DNA of 64,000 bases from Mycobacterium sp. 852013-50091_SCH5140682 (GCF_001665685.1 NZ_LZTB01000013.1:1-64000), one strand, 5' to 3'; positions 54,683 to 63,875 are shown, numbered from the stretch's first letter. Notes: generated from the letters alone by a model not told the origin. A program made the numbers and translations.

Positions 54683-54706
54683 ATTTAGGTGATTATTCAC
54701 CTAAAT
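54683..54706. promoter_or_regulatory. Perfect 24-base palindromic operator
   Basis: ATTTAGGTGA and TCACCTAAAT are perfect inverted 10-base arms around TTAT. The element is between the marR and snoaL genes, directly before the snoaL ATG, and it is AT-rich. It is the expected binding site of the MarR protein. Confidence 0.8.
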
Positions 54707-54707
54707 A

Positions 54708-55217
54708 CTAGCGCGGCGCGGGCGGGAGAGAGCTGTTGTGATTGAGGTTGACGTGGATGTGCTCCAACGCAGCGGTGAACGGTGCGAGCAGGTTCTCGGG
54801 CAGCGGGTCGAAGAACAGCCTGCGTACGAGGTCCACATGGCCGGGAGCCGCATCATCGATGGCCCGCCGCCCGTTCGCCGTAAGGACGACGTTCGTGGTT
54901 CGGCCGTCCGTCGCGCCGGTACGCCGCTCGGTCAAGCCACGTTCTTCCATGCGCCGCAATTGATGTGACAGCCGGCTGCGCTCCCAGCCGATCTGCGCGG
55001 CAAGGTCACTGATGCGCATGCCCTCGTCGCGGTCGCCACTCAGCGCGACGAGCACGTCGTAATCGGCCAGCGACAAACCTGATTCGGCCTGCAACTGGCG
55101 GTTCATCTCGTAGCTCATCCGCAGCTGCACCCGCATGTAGGCGACCCAGGCGCGCTGCTGCTTCGGCGTCAGCCATTCCTGCTTACGTGATGTGCCCCGC
55201 ACTTTTCTTGGCGTCAC
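54708..55217 (-). CDS. MarR-family transcriptional regulator
   Basis: A 169-residue winged-helix MarR regulator. The DNA-binding region is MRISDLAAQIGWERSRLSHQLRRMEERGLTERRTGATDGRTTNVVLTANGRRAIDDA with the wing DGRTTN. ATG is absent, and the start is GTG 55217. It is upstream of the SnoaL and SDR genes with a palindromic operator just after its stop. MarR proteins usually release DNA on binding phenolic or hydrophobic compounds or on oxidation. Confidence 0.9.
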   Translation of the reverse strand: MTPRKVRGTSRKQEWLTPKQQRAWVAYMRVQLRMSYEMNRQLQAESGLSLADYDVLVALSGDRDEGMRISDLAAQIGWERSRLSHQLRRMEERGLTERRTGATDGRTTNVVLTANGRRAIDDAAPGHVDLVRRLFFDPLPENLLAPFTAALEHIHVNLNHNSSLPPAPR

Positions 55218-55280
55218 GCTTGTCAGTATGACGGTCGGCGAGGCTGCTTGAGCAGAACATGCACGTACCCAATCGTGTGA

Positions 55281-56552
55281 CTACCTCACCAGCCGCAGCT
55301 TCAGCTTTGTGAAATGTCTTGAGAAGTCGGTGTTGTCCATCTCGACAGGCTCCGCGAGTGCGATACGCCGGCATCGCGCCGCCACCACTTCGAACACAGC
55401 CTTGGCCTCTGCGCGTGAAATGACCTGCCCCACACAGCTGTGCACGCCCATCCCGAAAGAGAGATTGCGGCTTTGCTCCGCCGGTCGCAGGTAATCGAAG
55501 CGTTGCGCATCGGTGAAGACCTCAGGATCGCGGTTCGCCGCCGCCAGTAGGTATCGGATGGTCGATCCAGCCGGAATGTCGGTGCCACGAATGGTGAGAT
55601 CTTCAGTGGTCACCCGATAGAAAGATAGTTCTGGAGGATCGTAGCGGACGATCTCGTTGACAATGGCGTCGCGAACCTCCGGCCGGTTTCGATACGCGTC
55701 GTAGACATCGGGTAACTGCGCAAGAATGCTCAGGCCTGCCGCGATGATGTAGCCGACGTCCATGTGCCCCAGGCTGTAGAGCATCAAGATCGTCGCCCGC
55801 ATTTCGTCTTCGGACATATCGCCGCGCATTTGCGCAGCCACCAGAGCATCCGCCAGACCGTCGCCGGGCGTCTTGCGCTTGGCTTCGATCAAGGGAATGA
55901 CCCGTTCGGTGAGTCTGGCGAATCCGACCTCCGCCATCTGCAGTGTTCCGGGTCGCGGGCACGCCGAGAGCATCGGCATTGTGCTCGCCATCTCGGTCAT
56001 GACACCTTCGGCATCGTGGTCGGGAAACTGAAGTACGCGACACATCGTGCGGTGCGTAGCGAGCAGTGACAGGTCATGCCATCCGTCGAGAGTGTCACCC
56101 CGCATCTGGTCGATGATTTCGTTGGTGACAGCAACGGTCGTGGTAACCCACTCGCGGACCATCTTGGGTGTGAACCACTTGTTTGTCTGGCGGCGCAAGC
56201 GGGTGTGATCAGGGACGTCGCGTCCGATGACGGTTTCACGGGCGACCGACCAGGGCCCGGCCAGATCCCAGCCCGGCTCGACGGACATGGCCGGATGCTT
56301 GCCGAATTCCATGATGTCGTCGTACCGCGAGACGACGAAAGACCCTGTGTCATCATGCAATACCGGCACTTCGGCTTGCGCCCGCGCATACCAAGGATAC
56401 GGGTCCCGTTCGAAGTCCGGGTCATCCCACGGCAAGTAATCGTATGCGCTCAGCTTGCCATCGCCGGCCGGCAACGTGCGACCGCCGTTGATAACGACAC
56501 CTCCAACGAGACGTTCTGAGAGAGTGGACTTTTCATCGCTTGCCGCCTGCAC
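55281..56552 (-). CDS. Cytochrome P450
   Basis: A 423-residue P450 starting at GTG 56552 with GGAAGG upstream (the frame continues to TTG 56615). Heme-binding motif FGMGVHSCVGQVISRAE, K-helix EIVR and the PERF-region equivalent RFDYLRP are visible. The I-helix reads LGHMDVGYII where AGxETT is normal, so the acid-alcohol pair used to activate oxygen is missing. It is divergent from an SDR gene and may work with it. Redox partners are not in the window. The substrate is unknown. Confidence 0.92.
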   Translation of the reverse strand: MQAASDEKSTLSERLVGGVVINGGRTLPAGDGKLSAYDYLPWDDPDFERDPYPWYARAQAEVPVLHDDTGSFVVSRYDDIMEFGKHPAMSVEPGWDLAGPWSVARETVIGRDVPDHTRLRRQTNKWFTPKMVREWVTTTVAVTNEIIDQMRGDTLDGWHDLSLLATHRTMCRVLQFPDHDAEGVMTEMASTMPMLSACPRPGTLQMAEVGFARLTERVIPLIEAKRKTPGDGLADALVAAQMRGDMSEDEMRATILMLYSLGHMDVGYIIAAGLSILAQLPDVYDAYRNRPEVRDAIVNEIVRYDPPELSFYRVTTEDLTIRGTDIPAGSTIRYLLAAANRDPEVFTDAQRFDYLRPAEQSRNLSFGMGVHSCVGQVISRAEAKAVFEVVAARCRRIALAEPVEMDNTDFSRHFTKLKLRLVR

Positions 56553-56848
56553 GGTCGGATCACCTTCCAACTGGATGACGCGTAACGATCGACCTTCACT
56601 CGGCCTGTCGGCCAACTATGCCGCTCATCCGAATGAGCTTAACGCTTCTTTATGTGTACCATATCACAGTGAGGGAGCTCGGCATAAACATCCATACGGG
56701 GAAACAGCCAGTCACAGCGCGGTTTATTACGCCAAGCCGCTCCACCTGCAGACCGCCATCCCATGGCCATCATGTCGATATGGCGGGCAGTGATCGAATG
56801 TTCATTAAATATTTGCCCAGCCCGAACCGGAAGGACAGTCGAACTCAG

Positions 56849-57583
56849 ATGACCAACATGAACAAGCGCGTCGACGGCAAGGTCGCCGTCATCACGGGGG
56901 CAGCACAAGGAATGGGCGCTGCTCACGCTCGGTTGCTGTCAGAACACGGCGCTCGGGTCGTCATCGCGGATCTCGCCGATTCCACGGGACAACAGCTAGC
57001 CGATGGCCTCGGCGACGACGCGATGTTTGTGCACCTCGACGTCACCGATCCCGCACAGTGGGCAGCGCTGGTCAAGACAGCCAACGCACGCTTCGGTGAC
57101 ATCGACGTGTTGATCAACAACGCAGGCATACTGATCATGCACTCGGTGGAGACAGCAACTGTGGCCGATTACCGAAAAGTGGTTGATGTCAACCAGATCG
57201 GAACATTCCTCGGCATGCAGGCAGTGATTCCCGGAATGAAGCGTGCGGGGGGCGGCTCCATCGTCAACATCTCGTCTACGGCCGGCTCCGTCGGGTTCGC
57301 CGACCACATCAGCTACGCGGCCACGAAATGGGCGGTGCGTGGGATGACCAAAGCCGCGGCCTTGGACGTCGCCCCATACGGCATACGTGTCAACGCGATC
57401 CTGCCCGGCGAAGTCAACACTCCGATGATCGCCGACCTGGGCCTCAGCGTCGACTCAACACCGCTGGGCAGGTTCGGGGATCCCCGAGAGATCGCCTATC
57501 TCGCTCTATATCTCGCATCTGACGAATCCCGCTATACCACGGGCGCCGATCACGCCATCGACGGTGGCTACACCGTCGGCTGA
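56849..57583 (+). CDS. SDR-family oxidoreductase (hydroxysteroid dehydrogenase-like)
   Basis: A 244-residue classical SDR. ITGAAQGMGAAHARLL is the coenzyme motif, INNAGIL the NNAG motif, and ISSTAGSVGFADHISYAATKWAVRGMTKAAALD carries Ser, Tyr and Lys of the active site. It ends in GADHAIDGGYTVG. It resembles 3-alpha/20-beta-hydroxysteroid dehydrogenases. The start is ATG 56849 with a weak AAGGA 13 bases upstream; ATG 56858 is an option. It is divergent from the P450 and convergent with a TetR gene. Confidence 0.9.
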   Translation: MTNMNKRVDGKVAVITGAAQGMGAAHARLLSEHGARVVIADLADSTGQQLADGLGDDAMFVHLDVTDPAQWAALVKTANARFGDIDVLINNAGILIMHSVETATVADYRKVVDVNQIGTFLGMQAVIPGMKRAGGGSIVNISSTAGSVGFADHISYAATKWAVRGMTKAAALDVAPYGIRVNAILPGEVNTPMIADLGLSVDSTPLGRFGDPREIAYLALYLASDESRYTTGADHAIDGGYTVG

Positions 57584-57594
57584 CCTAATTGCCC

Positions 57595-57613
57595 TGCGCC
57601 TCGGTCAGGCGCA
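57595..57613. terminator. Short hairpin between convergent genes
   Basis: TGCGCCT and AGGCGCA form a perfect 7-base stem with a CGGTC loop, 12 bases after the SDR stop and before the end of the convergent tetR. No U-run follows. Confidence 0.5.
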
Positions 57614-57659
57614 TGTACGACGCGTGCCCCGCCAGTGGCCGCGGTGTCGCGGAACTGGG

Positions 57660-58421
57660 TCAGCCGCGAAGCCTGCGGACGTTTCGTCGTCCCGCCGTCC
57701 CCGGCACGTCGCGCGGATCAATGTCGAGCACCAACAACGCGCGGCACATGGCGACAGCCTGATCAACGCACAATTGCAGGCCAGGCTTGGTGCCGTCCCA
57801 CTTGCACCACTCCTTGGCCGTGTCCAAGATCTTCACCACCACCTTGGCGAACTTGTCGACATCTGATGACGGGTACTCGAGTTCGCGCGCGGCCGCGGCG
57901 TGCATCTGCACATACAGGCGCAGCCACTCCCGGGATTCGTCGCGCATGTCGCGCGGCAGGAATCCACCGATGCGATCACTGGCGAGCAGGATGTCCCACA
58001 TATCGTTCTCGGGACTTTCCAGCTGCCGCCGCAGGTGAACTGCGATCAGGGTGTTCCAATACTCATCGACGTCCGTCGTCTTATCGACGGCTTCCAGTAT
58101 CGCCGAGGCGAACCGATAGAAATGCCACCGATACGCCTCCAACACGATCTCGTCCCGTCCATCGGCGAAGTGGCGGTAAATGCTGGGAGCCTTCACCCCG
58201 ACGCGGTCCCCCAGGGCGCGCATCGTCACCGACTGGTAGCCGTTCGTCGATGCCAACTCGACGAACGCTTCGAGGATCTGCTGCCGTCGATAGGTCATGT
58301 GCGACCAGTCCGCCTGCTCGACGTAGGCGCGCAACTGATCGGCGGCTCGTAAACGTGGCGACAATTGTTCGCGTGCCTCGGATACGCGCCCTGCGGGCGT
58401 CGCAGCTGTCGCCTCTGGCAT
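57660..58421 (-). CDS. TetR-family transcriptional regulator
   Basis: A 253-residue TetR regulator with helix-turn-helix TYRRQQILEAFVELASTNGYQSVTMRALGDRVGVKAPSIYRHFADGRDEI. The C-terminal domain is long, with WNTLIAVHLRRQLESPENDMWDILLASDRIGGF. ATG 58421 is preferred to the upstream extension of the frame. It is divergent from a second TetR gene, with a palindrome between them. It may control the P450/SDR or catabolic genes around it. Confidence 0.88.
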   Translation of the reverse strand: MPEATAATPAGRVSEAREQLSPRLRAADQLRAYVEQADWSHMTYRRQQILEAFVELASTNGYQSVTMRALGDRVGVKAPSIYRHFADGRDEIVLEAYRWHFYRFASAILEAVDKTTDVDEYWNTLIAVHLRRQLESPENDMWDILLASDRIGGFLPRDMRDESREWLRLYVQMHAAAARELEYPSSDVDKFAKVVVKILDTAKEWCKWDGTKPGLQLCVDQAVAMCRALLVLDIDPRDVPGTAGRRNVRRLRG

Positions 58422-58589
58422 CCATCGGTCCTTCCGTCGCCGGCGCAGACCGGCGAACTCTCGTTTGCCCAGGCACGATTCGGGGGAATCTGCCGCACCT
58501 TGCCGATCAACCTTACGCGGGACCGGTATGGACTGTGGTGCGAACACTCTCAAGTCATGAAACACCAGCTAGTGCCCTACGGTGGTAAT

Positions 58590-58604
58590 CTTACGAACGT
58601 TAAG
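58590..58604. promoter_or_regulatory. Imperfect palindrome between two tetR genes
   Basis: CTTACGAACGTTAAG has near-twofold symmetry (CTTA.CG / CGtTAAG). It lies in the divergent intergenic region, where an operator for one or both regulators should be. Confidence 0.4.
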
Positions 58605-58684
58605 TAGAACCTGTCACACCGTACCCCGAGATCAGGCTGCTCAGCACGGTTGAGAGCTCGTCACCCGCATAGTGAGGACCACAG

Positions 58685-59383
58685 ATGGCAGTGGCCAGGA
58701 ATAGCGCGAGCAACGGCGCGCCGAAACGTGAACGAAAATCACGGACCGGACGCGAAACTGTCGGACGCGAACGCGTCATGCAGGTCGCACTGCAACTGTT
58801 CCTCGCCAACGGATACGCAGGGACCAGCCTCAAGGCGGTCGCTGATGAACTCGGAATCTCCCCGCCGGCGCTGTATTGGTACTTTCCGTCGAAGGAGGAG
58901 CTGTACGGGTCGGTCATCGAGCAGTCCATGCGCGATTTCCTGGACTACGTCCGCGGAGCCATCACCGACAGCGACCCTGTGTTCAAGCTGAGCCAACTCG
59001 TCCGTGCACACGTCACTTGGCAGCTTCAACAGTCCGAGATCGCTCAGGCCTTCGACCTGACGATGGCGCTCAAAGGCCGTGCCAGCGATATTCCGGAAAG
59101 CCGGTTGGCCCCTGTCCGGAAGCTCGAAAACGACTACCTCGACGACGTTCGCGCCATCCTCCGAGAGGGTGTCGAGGCAGGTGTGTTCGACGTCGATGAC
59201 TATGTCACAACGGCATTCGCGATCATCACGCTGTGCGAGTACGTCACGACCTGGTACAACTCCAACGGTCCGCTGTCGATACCTGCCGTAGCCAACCGCT
59301 ACGAAGCACTCGTGCGCAGAATGGTCGGGGTCGTCTCCAGCCGCGTCGCGCACCACCCGGAAGCACTCAAATCCAACAGATGA
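58685..59383 (+). CDS. TetR-family transcriptional regulator
   Basis: A 232-residue TetR regulator. A basic N-terminal arm (KRERKSRTGRETVGRERV) precedes the helix-turn-helix TSLKAVADELGISPPALYWYFPSKEELYGSVIEQSM. Conserved C-terminal parts are LSQLVRAHVTWQLQQSEIAQAFDLTMALKGRASDIPESRLAPVRKLENDYLDDVRAILREGV. That C-terminal arrangement is close to KstR2-type acyl-CoA-binding repressors. Its 3' end faces the acyl-CoA synthetase gene. It is a candidate regulator of that cluster. Confidence 0.87.
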   Translation: MAVARNSASNGAPKRERKSRTGRETVGRERVMQVALQLFLANGYAGTSLKAVADELGISPPALYWYFPSKEELYGSVIEQSMRDFLDYVRGAITDSDPVFKLSQLVRAHVTWQLQQSEIAQAFDLTMALKGRASDIPESRLAPVRKLENDYLDDVRAILREGVEAGVFDVDDYVTTAFAIITLCEYVTTWYNSNGPLSIPAVANRYEALVRRMVGVVSSRVAHHPEALKSNR

Positions 59384-59406
59384 CACAGATGACACCACCG
59401 CGGCCG

Positions 59407-60939
59407 CTACCGGGCGGCCGAGGCGCCGTGAGCCTTCTCCGCACTGAATTGGGCGGCAATCGCGCGCCGATCGACCTTGCCGCTTGCCGTGCGCGGGAGC
59501 GGGTTGAGTACCCGGATTCGTTCGGGCACTGCGTAATCGGGCAGTTGCGCGCGGAGCCGCTCACGCGCAGCGGTCTCGTCGAAGACGTGGCCGGGCCGTT
59601 CCTCGACCGCAGCCCAGATGCGGTTCTGCAGGATAGGGTCGGCGACACCGAACACGCAGCCGATGCCCACTGAATCCATCGCGGCCAAGAGACCCTCGAC
59701 ATGGGCGGGAAGAACCTTCTCACCGCCGCGGTTGATGACGTCGTCAACGCGGCCTTCGATGTAGTAGAAGCCATCCTCGAGGCGAGCCAGGTCGCCCGTG
59801 CGCAGCCAGCCATCCTGGATTTTCGTCGCGGTCAGATCCGGTTGACGCCAGTAGCCCGCCATCATGGTCGGGCCCTTGACCCACATCTCCCCGACCTCAC
59901 CGGCGGCCACGTCGAGCCCATCGTCTTGCCCGACGATGCGGATCGCAGTGCCGGGAACCGCGAAACCGACTGATTCACCGCGACTTTCGGCGTACCGGGG
60001 CGGGAGAAAGGACACCGCTGAGCCATACTCGGTCATCCCATAGCCGTGGCACAATCGCATGTTCGGCCACTTCGCCAAGAGCTCATCGATCCAGGCGGCC
60101 GGCATAGGCGAGCCGCCGTACAGCAGGACCCGCACCGAGGCCAGCGCCTGCTCTGCCCCGTCGGCGAGCATGATCAGTCGATGGATGCTCGGCACCGCGG
60201 CCAGATAGGTGACGGGCCGAGCAATCAGAGCGGCAACAGCGTCTTTGGTGTGGAACTTCCGCAAGAGGTCGGTGCGGCCACCGAGCAGCAGCATGTGGCC
60301 GAACTGGTCGACAAAACCCGTGTTGTGGAACATCGGCACCACGACGAGTGTGGAATCGGTGCCACCGGTGCCCAGCACCCTGACAAACGCCCAGGAAGCC
60401 TCGGCGAGTGCCCGCTGAGTCAGAGTGGCGCCCTTCGGCTTTCCGGTGGTCCCCGAGGTGAAGCTGATAAGCGCGGGCGCTTCGGTGTCCGGCGCCGCAG
60501 GCAACGGGGCTGCGTCGACGACGTTGCCGTCGCTGAGCGAGCGCACCTTGCTCGCAGGCACTTCCGCAACGATGTCCTCGTGAGCGTGGTCAGCCAATAC
60601 CAGAACCGCGTCCAGTAGTGCCACCTGCTCGGCAAACTGCGACGGGTTCAACCGGTTGTTGGCCGGAGCGATCACCGCGCCGAGGGCAAGCACCGCCATA
60701 TAGTGGACGACCCACGCTATCTCGTTGTGCCCCACGATGACCACGCGGTCCCCTGGCTGAACACCTTGCTGGGCCAGCCAACCTGCGCAATGCGACACCG
60801 CTTGCGCGAATTGGGAGTACGTCAGCTCGCGCGTCGACGCGGTCAGTGCCAGGGCATCAGGCGTCGTGGTTGCCCAGTGATCCAGCGCGGCGGACAGTGT
60901 CGGGAACGGCAGTGGGCGATTGTCGAGGAACTCTGTCAT
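59407..60939 (-). CDS. Acyl-CoA synthetase (AMP-dependent synthetase/ligase)
   Basis: A 510-residue adenylate-forming enzyme that activates a carboxylate as acyl-AMP and then acyl-CoA. Motifs: SFTSGTTGKPKGATLT (ATP loop), YGMTEYG (A5), GDLARLEDGFYYIEGR (A7/A8) and PRTASGKVDRR with the catalytic Lys (A10). ATG 60939 has TAGGAG upstream. The length fits medium-chain or aromatic CoA ligases. It follows the enoyl-CoA hydratase by 54 bases on the same strand, so it is one operon. The substrate is unknown. Confidence 0.92.
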   Translation of the reverse strand: MTEFLDNRPLPFPTLSAALDHWATTTPDALALTASTRELTYSQFAQAVSHCAGWLAQQGVQPGDRVVIVGHNEIAWVVHYMAVLALGAVIAPANNRLNPSQFAEQVALLDAVLVLADHAHEDIVAEVPASKVRSLSDGNVVDAAPLPAAPDTEAPALISFTSGTTGKPKGATLTQRALAEASWAFVRVLGTGGTDSTLVVVPMFHNTGFVDQFGHMLLLGGRTDLLRKFHTKDAVAALIARPVTYLAAVPSIHRLIMLADGAEQALASVRVLLYGGSPMPAAWIDELLAKWPNMRLCHGYGMTEYGSAVSFLPPRYAESRGESVGFAVPGTAIRIVGQDDGLDVAAGEVGEMWVKGPTMMAGYWRQPDLTATKIQDGWLRTGDLARLEDGFYYIEGRVDDVINRGGEKVLPAHVEGLLAAMDSVGIGCVFGVADPILQNRIWAAVEERPGHVFDETAARERLRAQLPDYAVPERIRVLNPLPRTASGKVDRRAIAAQFSAEKAHGASAAR

Positions 60940-60993
60940 CGTCGTGCTCCTAGCGGTACTTGGTATGCGGGTGGTGATCACGTTGCGGAAAGC

Positions 60994-61782
60994 TCAGCGT
61001 CCGCGCCATTGCGGCGCACGTTTCTCGGCGAAAGCCCTGGCCCCCTCGATGGCGTCGTCGCTGACAGGCACCAAAGGTGCCACCTCGAGATCTCGGCGGG
61101 TGACGGTGAATGCATCTTCGTCCGACAAGCCTTGGGCCGCTTCGACAATCTCCAGGGTGGCTGCAACCGACAGAGGCGCCGCTTCGCAGAGGCTCCGGGC
61201 CAGCTCCATCGCAGATTCGAGGACGAACTCGGCGGGTACTACCCGGTTGACCAATCCCCACCCGTGGGCTTCGTGGGCAGTGAAGCTGCGGCCCGTCAAC
61301 AGCAGCTCCAGCGCCAATGCTCGCGGCAGCCGCGCAGCCAACCGGATGACACCGCCGGCGTCGGGTAAGACACCGATACGTGCCTCGGGAAACGAGAACG
61401 TCGCTGCGTTGGACGCAACGACCAGATCGGCACCGAGCATCATCTCGACACCCCCACCATAGGCGGACCCGTTCACGGCAGCGATGATCGGCTTGCGGCG
61501 TCCGAACAATTCGGTGATGCCGGCGAATCCACCGGCTCCGTGGTCAGCATGGGCGGACTCGCCATCGTTGGCGGCCTTGAGATCCCAGCCTGCGCTGAAA
61601 AACCGATCACCGGCCGCGGTGAGCACTGCGACGCGGAGGTCGTCGTCGTGGTCGAGCCGCGATATCGCGGCATGTAGGGCCCGGCTGGTGGCAGCGTCGA
61701 TGGCGTTGGCCTTCGGCCGGTCCAGCGTCACCGTGAGTATGGGTCCATCGATATCGATGGTGACCCCTTCGGCTGCCGTCAT
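60994..61782 (-). CDS. Enoyl-CoA hydratase/isomerase (crotonase) family
   Basis: A 262-residue crotonase-fold enzyme with the oxyanion-hole region AVNGSAYGGGVEMMLGADLVVA and a catalytic Glu in FSFPEARIGVLPDAGGVIRLAARLP. A near-N-terminal FFSAGWDLK completes the CoA site. AGGAGG is before the ATG. It hydrates or isomerises an enoyl-CoA made by the neighbouring ligase. Exact substrate unknown. Confidence 0.92.
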   Translation of the reverse strand: MTAAEGVTIDIDGPILTVTLDRPKANAIDAATSRALHAAISRLDHDDDLRVAVLTAAGDRFFSAGWDLKAANDGESAHADHGAGGFAGITELFGRRKPIIAAVNGSAYGGGVEMMLGADLVVASNAATFSFPEARIGVLPDAGGVIRLAARLPRALALELLLTGRSFTAHEAHGWGLVNRVVPAEFVLESAMELARSLCEAAPLSVAATLEIVEAAQGLSDEDAFTVTRRDLEVAPLVPVSDDAIEGARAFAEKRAPQWRGR

Positions 61783-61809
61783 CTGAATCCTCCTGCATGG
61801 TTCGAGTCC

Positions 61810-61845
61810 GGCTGGGGGCAGGCAAAACCCGGGCTGCCCCCAGCC
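61810..61845. terminator. Strong hairpin between oxidoreductase and hydratase genes
   Basis: GGCTGGGGGCAG and CTGCCCCCAGCC form a perfect 12-base stem with a 12-base loop, 25 bases after the quinone oxidoreductase stop. There is no U-run, so it may be a terminator, an attenuator or an mRNA-stabilising hairpin inside an operon. Confidence 0.7.
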
Positions 61846-61869
61846 GCGGTCTTCGAAGGCGATGCCGAC

Positions 61870-62826
61870 TCAGAGGGTCAGTACGACGCGTCCCACGACC
61901 TGCCGTTCATCGAGCTTCGTCAGGGCGGTGCCGTACTCCTCGAATGGGCCGGTCTGCTGCACAACCGGTTTGATGAATCCGTCGCGGTAAAGTGCCATCA
62001 GCTCATCCCAGGCGACCCGGCTGATCCCCGCGGTCCACAGGTAGTCCGACTCAACACCGCGAATATCGGTATTGGTCAACAACAGTCGGTTGACCTTCAC
62101 CGTGGGAATTTCGCCCGACGCAAAACCGACCGCCAAAACGCGGCCGAGCGGGGCCAGGGTTCGCAACGCATTACGCATGTCGCCGCCGACGACGTCCACG
62201 ACGATATCCACGCCCCGGTCCCCGGTCAGTTCCCTCACCTTGATCGGCACATCACCGCGCAGGACCGCGTGGTGGGCGCCCGCTTCCAGCGCTACTTTGG
62301 CCCTCTCGTCGCTGGAGACCACGGCGATCACCCGCGCACCCAAGCCGGCGGCGACCTGGATAGCGGCCAGGCCCACCCCGCCGGACGCCCCGAGCACCAT
62401 GACCCAGTCGCCTTTGGCCAGCCCACCTCGGGTTACCAGCGCAAAGTGCGCGGTGAGGTAGTTCATCGGGATCGCCGCGCCTTGGACGAAGTCCAACTCG
62501 TCGGGCAGCGGGTACAAGCGATCCTCGCCCACCGAAACCTGTTCGGCCGCAGCACCGAAACTCAGACAGCCGGCCACCCTCGTGCCCGGTGAGAACTCGG
62601 ATCCAACCGGGCTCTCAAGCACGACCCCGGTAAAGTCCGATCCAGGGCTGAACGGTGGTGCGGGCTTGACCTGATACTCACCGCGAGACATCAACAGATC
62701 GGGAAATGCGGGCGCCACCGCTTTCACCTCGACGAGGACTTCGTCGTCTTCCCTCGTCGGGGCGTCGATCTCGATGACTCGCAGCCCGGTCGGCCCGTCG
62801 TAGTTGGTCGCACAGACCGCGCGCAT
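61870..62826 (-). CDS. Zinc-binding-dehydrogenase-superfamily quinone oxidoreductase
   Basis: A 318-residue MDR oxidoreductase without visible catalytic Zn ligands. GASGGVGLAAIQVAAGLGARVIAV is the NADPH-binding loop, and SPGSDFTGVVLE and GDRGVDIVVDVVGG are typical. It reduces quinones or enoyl compounds with NADPH. The ATG overlaps the BKACE stop (TGATG), so they are coupled. Confidence 0.9.
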   Translation of the reverse strand: MRAVCATNYDGPTGLRVIEIDAPTREDDEVLVEVKAVAPAFPDLLMSRGEYQVKPAPPFSPGSDFTGVVLESPVGSEFSPGTRVAGCLSFGAAAEQVSVGEDRLYPLPDELDFVQGAAIPMNYLTAHFALVTRGGLAKGDWVMVLGASGGVGLAAIQVAAGLGARVIAVVSSDERAKVALEAGAHHAVLRGDVPIKVRELTGDRGVDIVVDVVGGDMRNALRTLAPLGRVLAVGFASGEIPTVKVNRLLLTNTDIRGVESDYLWTAGISRVAWDELMALYRDGFIKPVVQQTGPFEEYGTALTKLDERQVVGRVVLTL

Positions 62827-63875
62827 CAGACAGTCTGTCCATTCGCGCCTGCTGCGACACCGACCTTCGCGTTGGCTGCGGGCAGCCCGAGGAACTCACG
62901 GTATTCGGCCGGGGTGGCGACCGGGCGGCCGGTGACCTGTGAGATGAGTTGGCCCATATGCAACGCCTGCAGGTTGCTCTGCACCTTGTCGTCGCGGTGC
63001 GGCCACAGGAAGTAGGTGTCTTCCATTCCGACGCGGATGTGCAGACCCATCAGCGCAGCCAGCGCGGCGACGTGGGTGGACGCCCGCCCGGCCGCGCAGA
63101 CCATGATGAAGGCGTCCGGGTCGACATCTTTGATCGCCGCGGCTGTCCGAGTGAGGCATTCGATCATCTGACGCGGGTTCTCCATCGGGCTGCACCCGGG
63201 CAGCGCGGGCAGGATGAGCCACACCGCTGGGGTGTCGATGAGTCCGGACTTGATCAGGAAACGGTCGGCGTTGGAGACGTCGGCATCGGTGTAGACGGCG
63301 ATTTCAGGCTTTGCGCCGGCCTCATTGATCAGCCGCACCTTGTCGATCATGATCGGGGCGGGCTTGACGAACAGTGAATCCCCGATGTACGTCGCGGTGG
63401 TATTGATCGGCGCCGCGTCGAGCACGCCTTCGTTGAGGACCTGCTTCATCAGTTCCCACTCGCCCGACAACGCGGGCACAAGGCAGCCGTCGACGACGAT
63501 CTCGGGAAACTCCTCGCGCAGCGGGCTGATGACCTGGCGGAACCGGTCCGGCGACAGCACGTTGTAGCCGTCGTCATCGCGGACGTGGATGTGGACGGTG
63601 CTCGCGCCGGCCTGATGGACCTCGCGCGCCGACTCGAGAATCTCGCCGGGGGCGATCGGCTGGTTGGGGTTCTGGTTCTTGCGGAAGAACGCTCCGGTGA
63701 TCGCCACCGATACGACCAGCTTCTCCGGAATGTCCCACGGCGTGGAGATCGGCACGTCGTGGTAGGCCGAATGCTCCAGATCCAAGACGGTGGGGATCCC
63801 GTAGGGCCGCCAGATCATCTTCTCGCCTTCGCGTGCCACGCCCTTGTTGACGCGGTCCCAGTCGATGTTGACCAT
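62826..63875 (-). CDS. 3-keto-5-aminohexanoate-cleavage-like enzyme (BKACE family)
   Basis: A 349-residue TIM-barrel enzyme of the beta-keto acid cleavage family. It cuts a beta-keto acid with acetyl-CoA to give acetoacetate and a new CoA ester. STVHIHVRDDDG holds the Zn-binding His pair, and PSTPWDIPEKLVVSVAITGAF-like N-terminus and CLVPALSGEWELM match family blocks. TYFLWPHRDD and RVGMEDTYF contain other conserved residues. The true keto acid substrate varies across the family. Confidence 0.88.
   Translation of the reverse strand: MVNIDWDRVNKGVAREGEKMIWRPYGIPTVLDLEHSAYHDVPISTPWDIPEKLVVSVAITGAFFRKNQNPNQPIAPGEILESAREVHQAGASTVHIHVRDDDGYNVLSPDRFRQVISPLREEFPEIVVDGCLVPALSGEWELMKQVLNEGVLDAAPINTTATYIGDSLFVKPAPIMIDKVRLINEAGAKPEIAVYTDADVSNADRFLIKSGLIDTPAVWLILPALPGCSPMENPRQMIECLTRTAAAIKDVDPDAFIMVCAAGRASTHVAALAALMGLHIRVGMEDTYFLWPHRDDKVQSNLQALHMGQLISQVTGRPVATPAEYREFLGLPAANAKVGVAAGANGQTV

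Noticed and set aside
58570-58620. KstR/KstR2 operator near the TetR genes.
   Set aside because: The palindrome there does not match the AAC..GTT-type consensus I remember, so it is listed only as a generic operator candidate.
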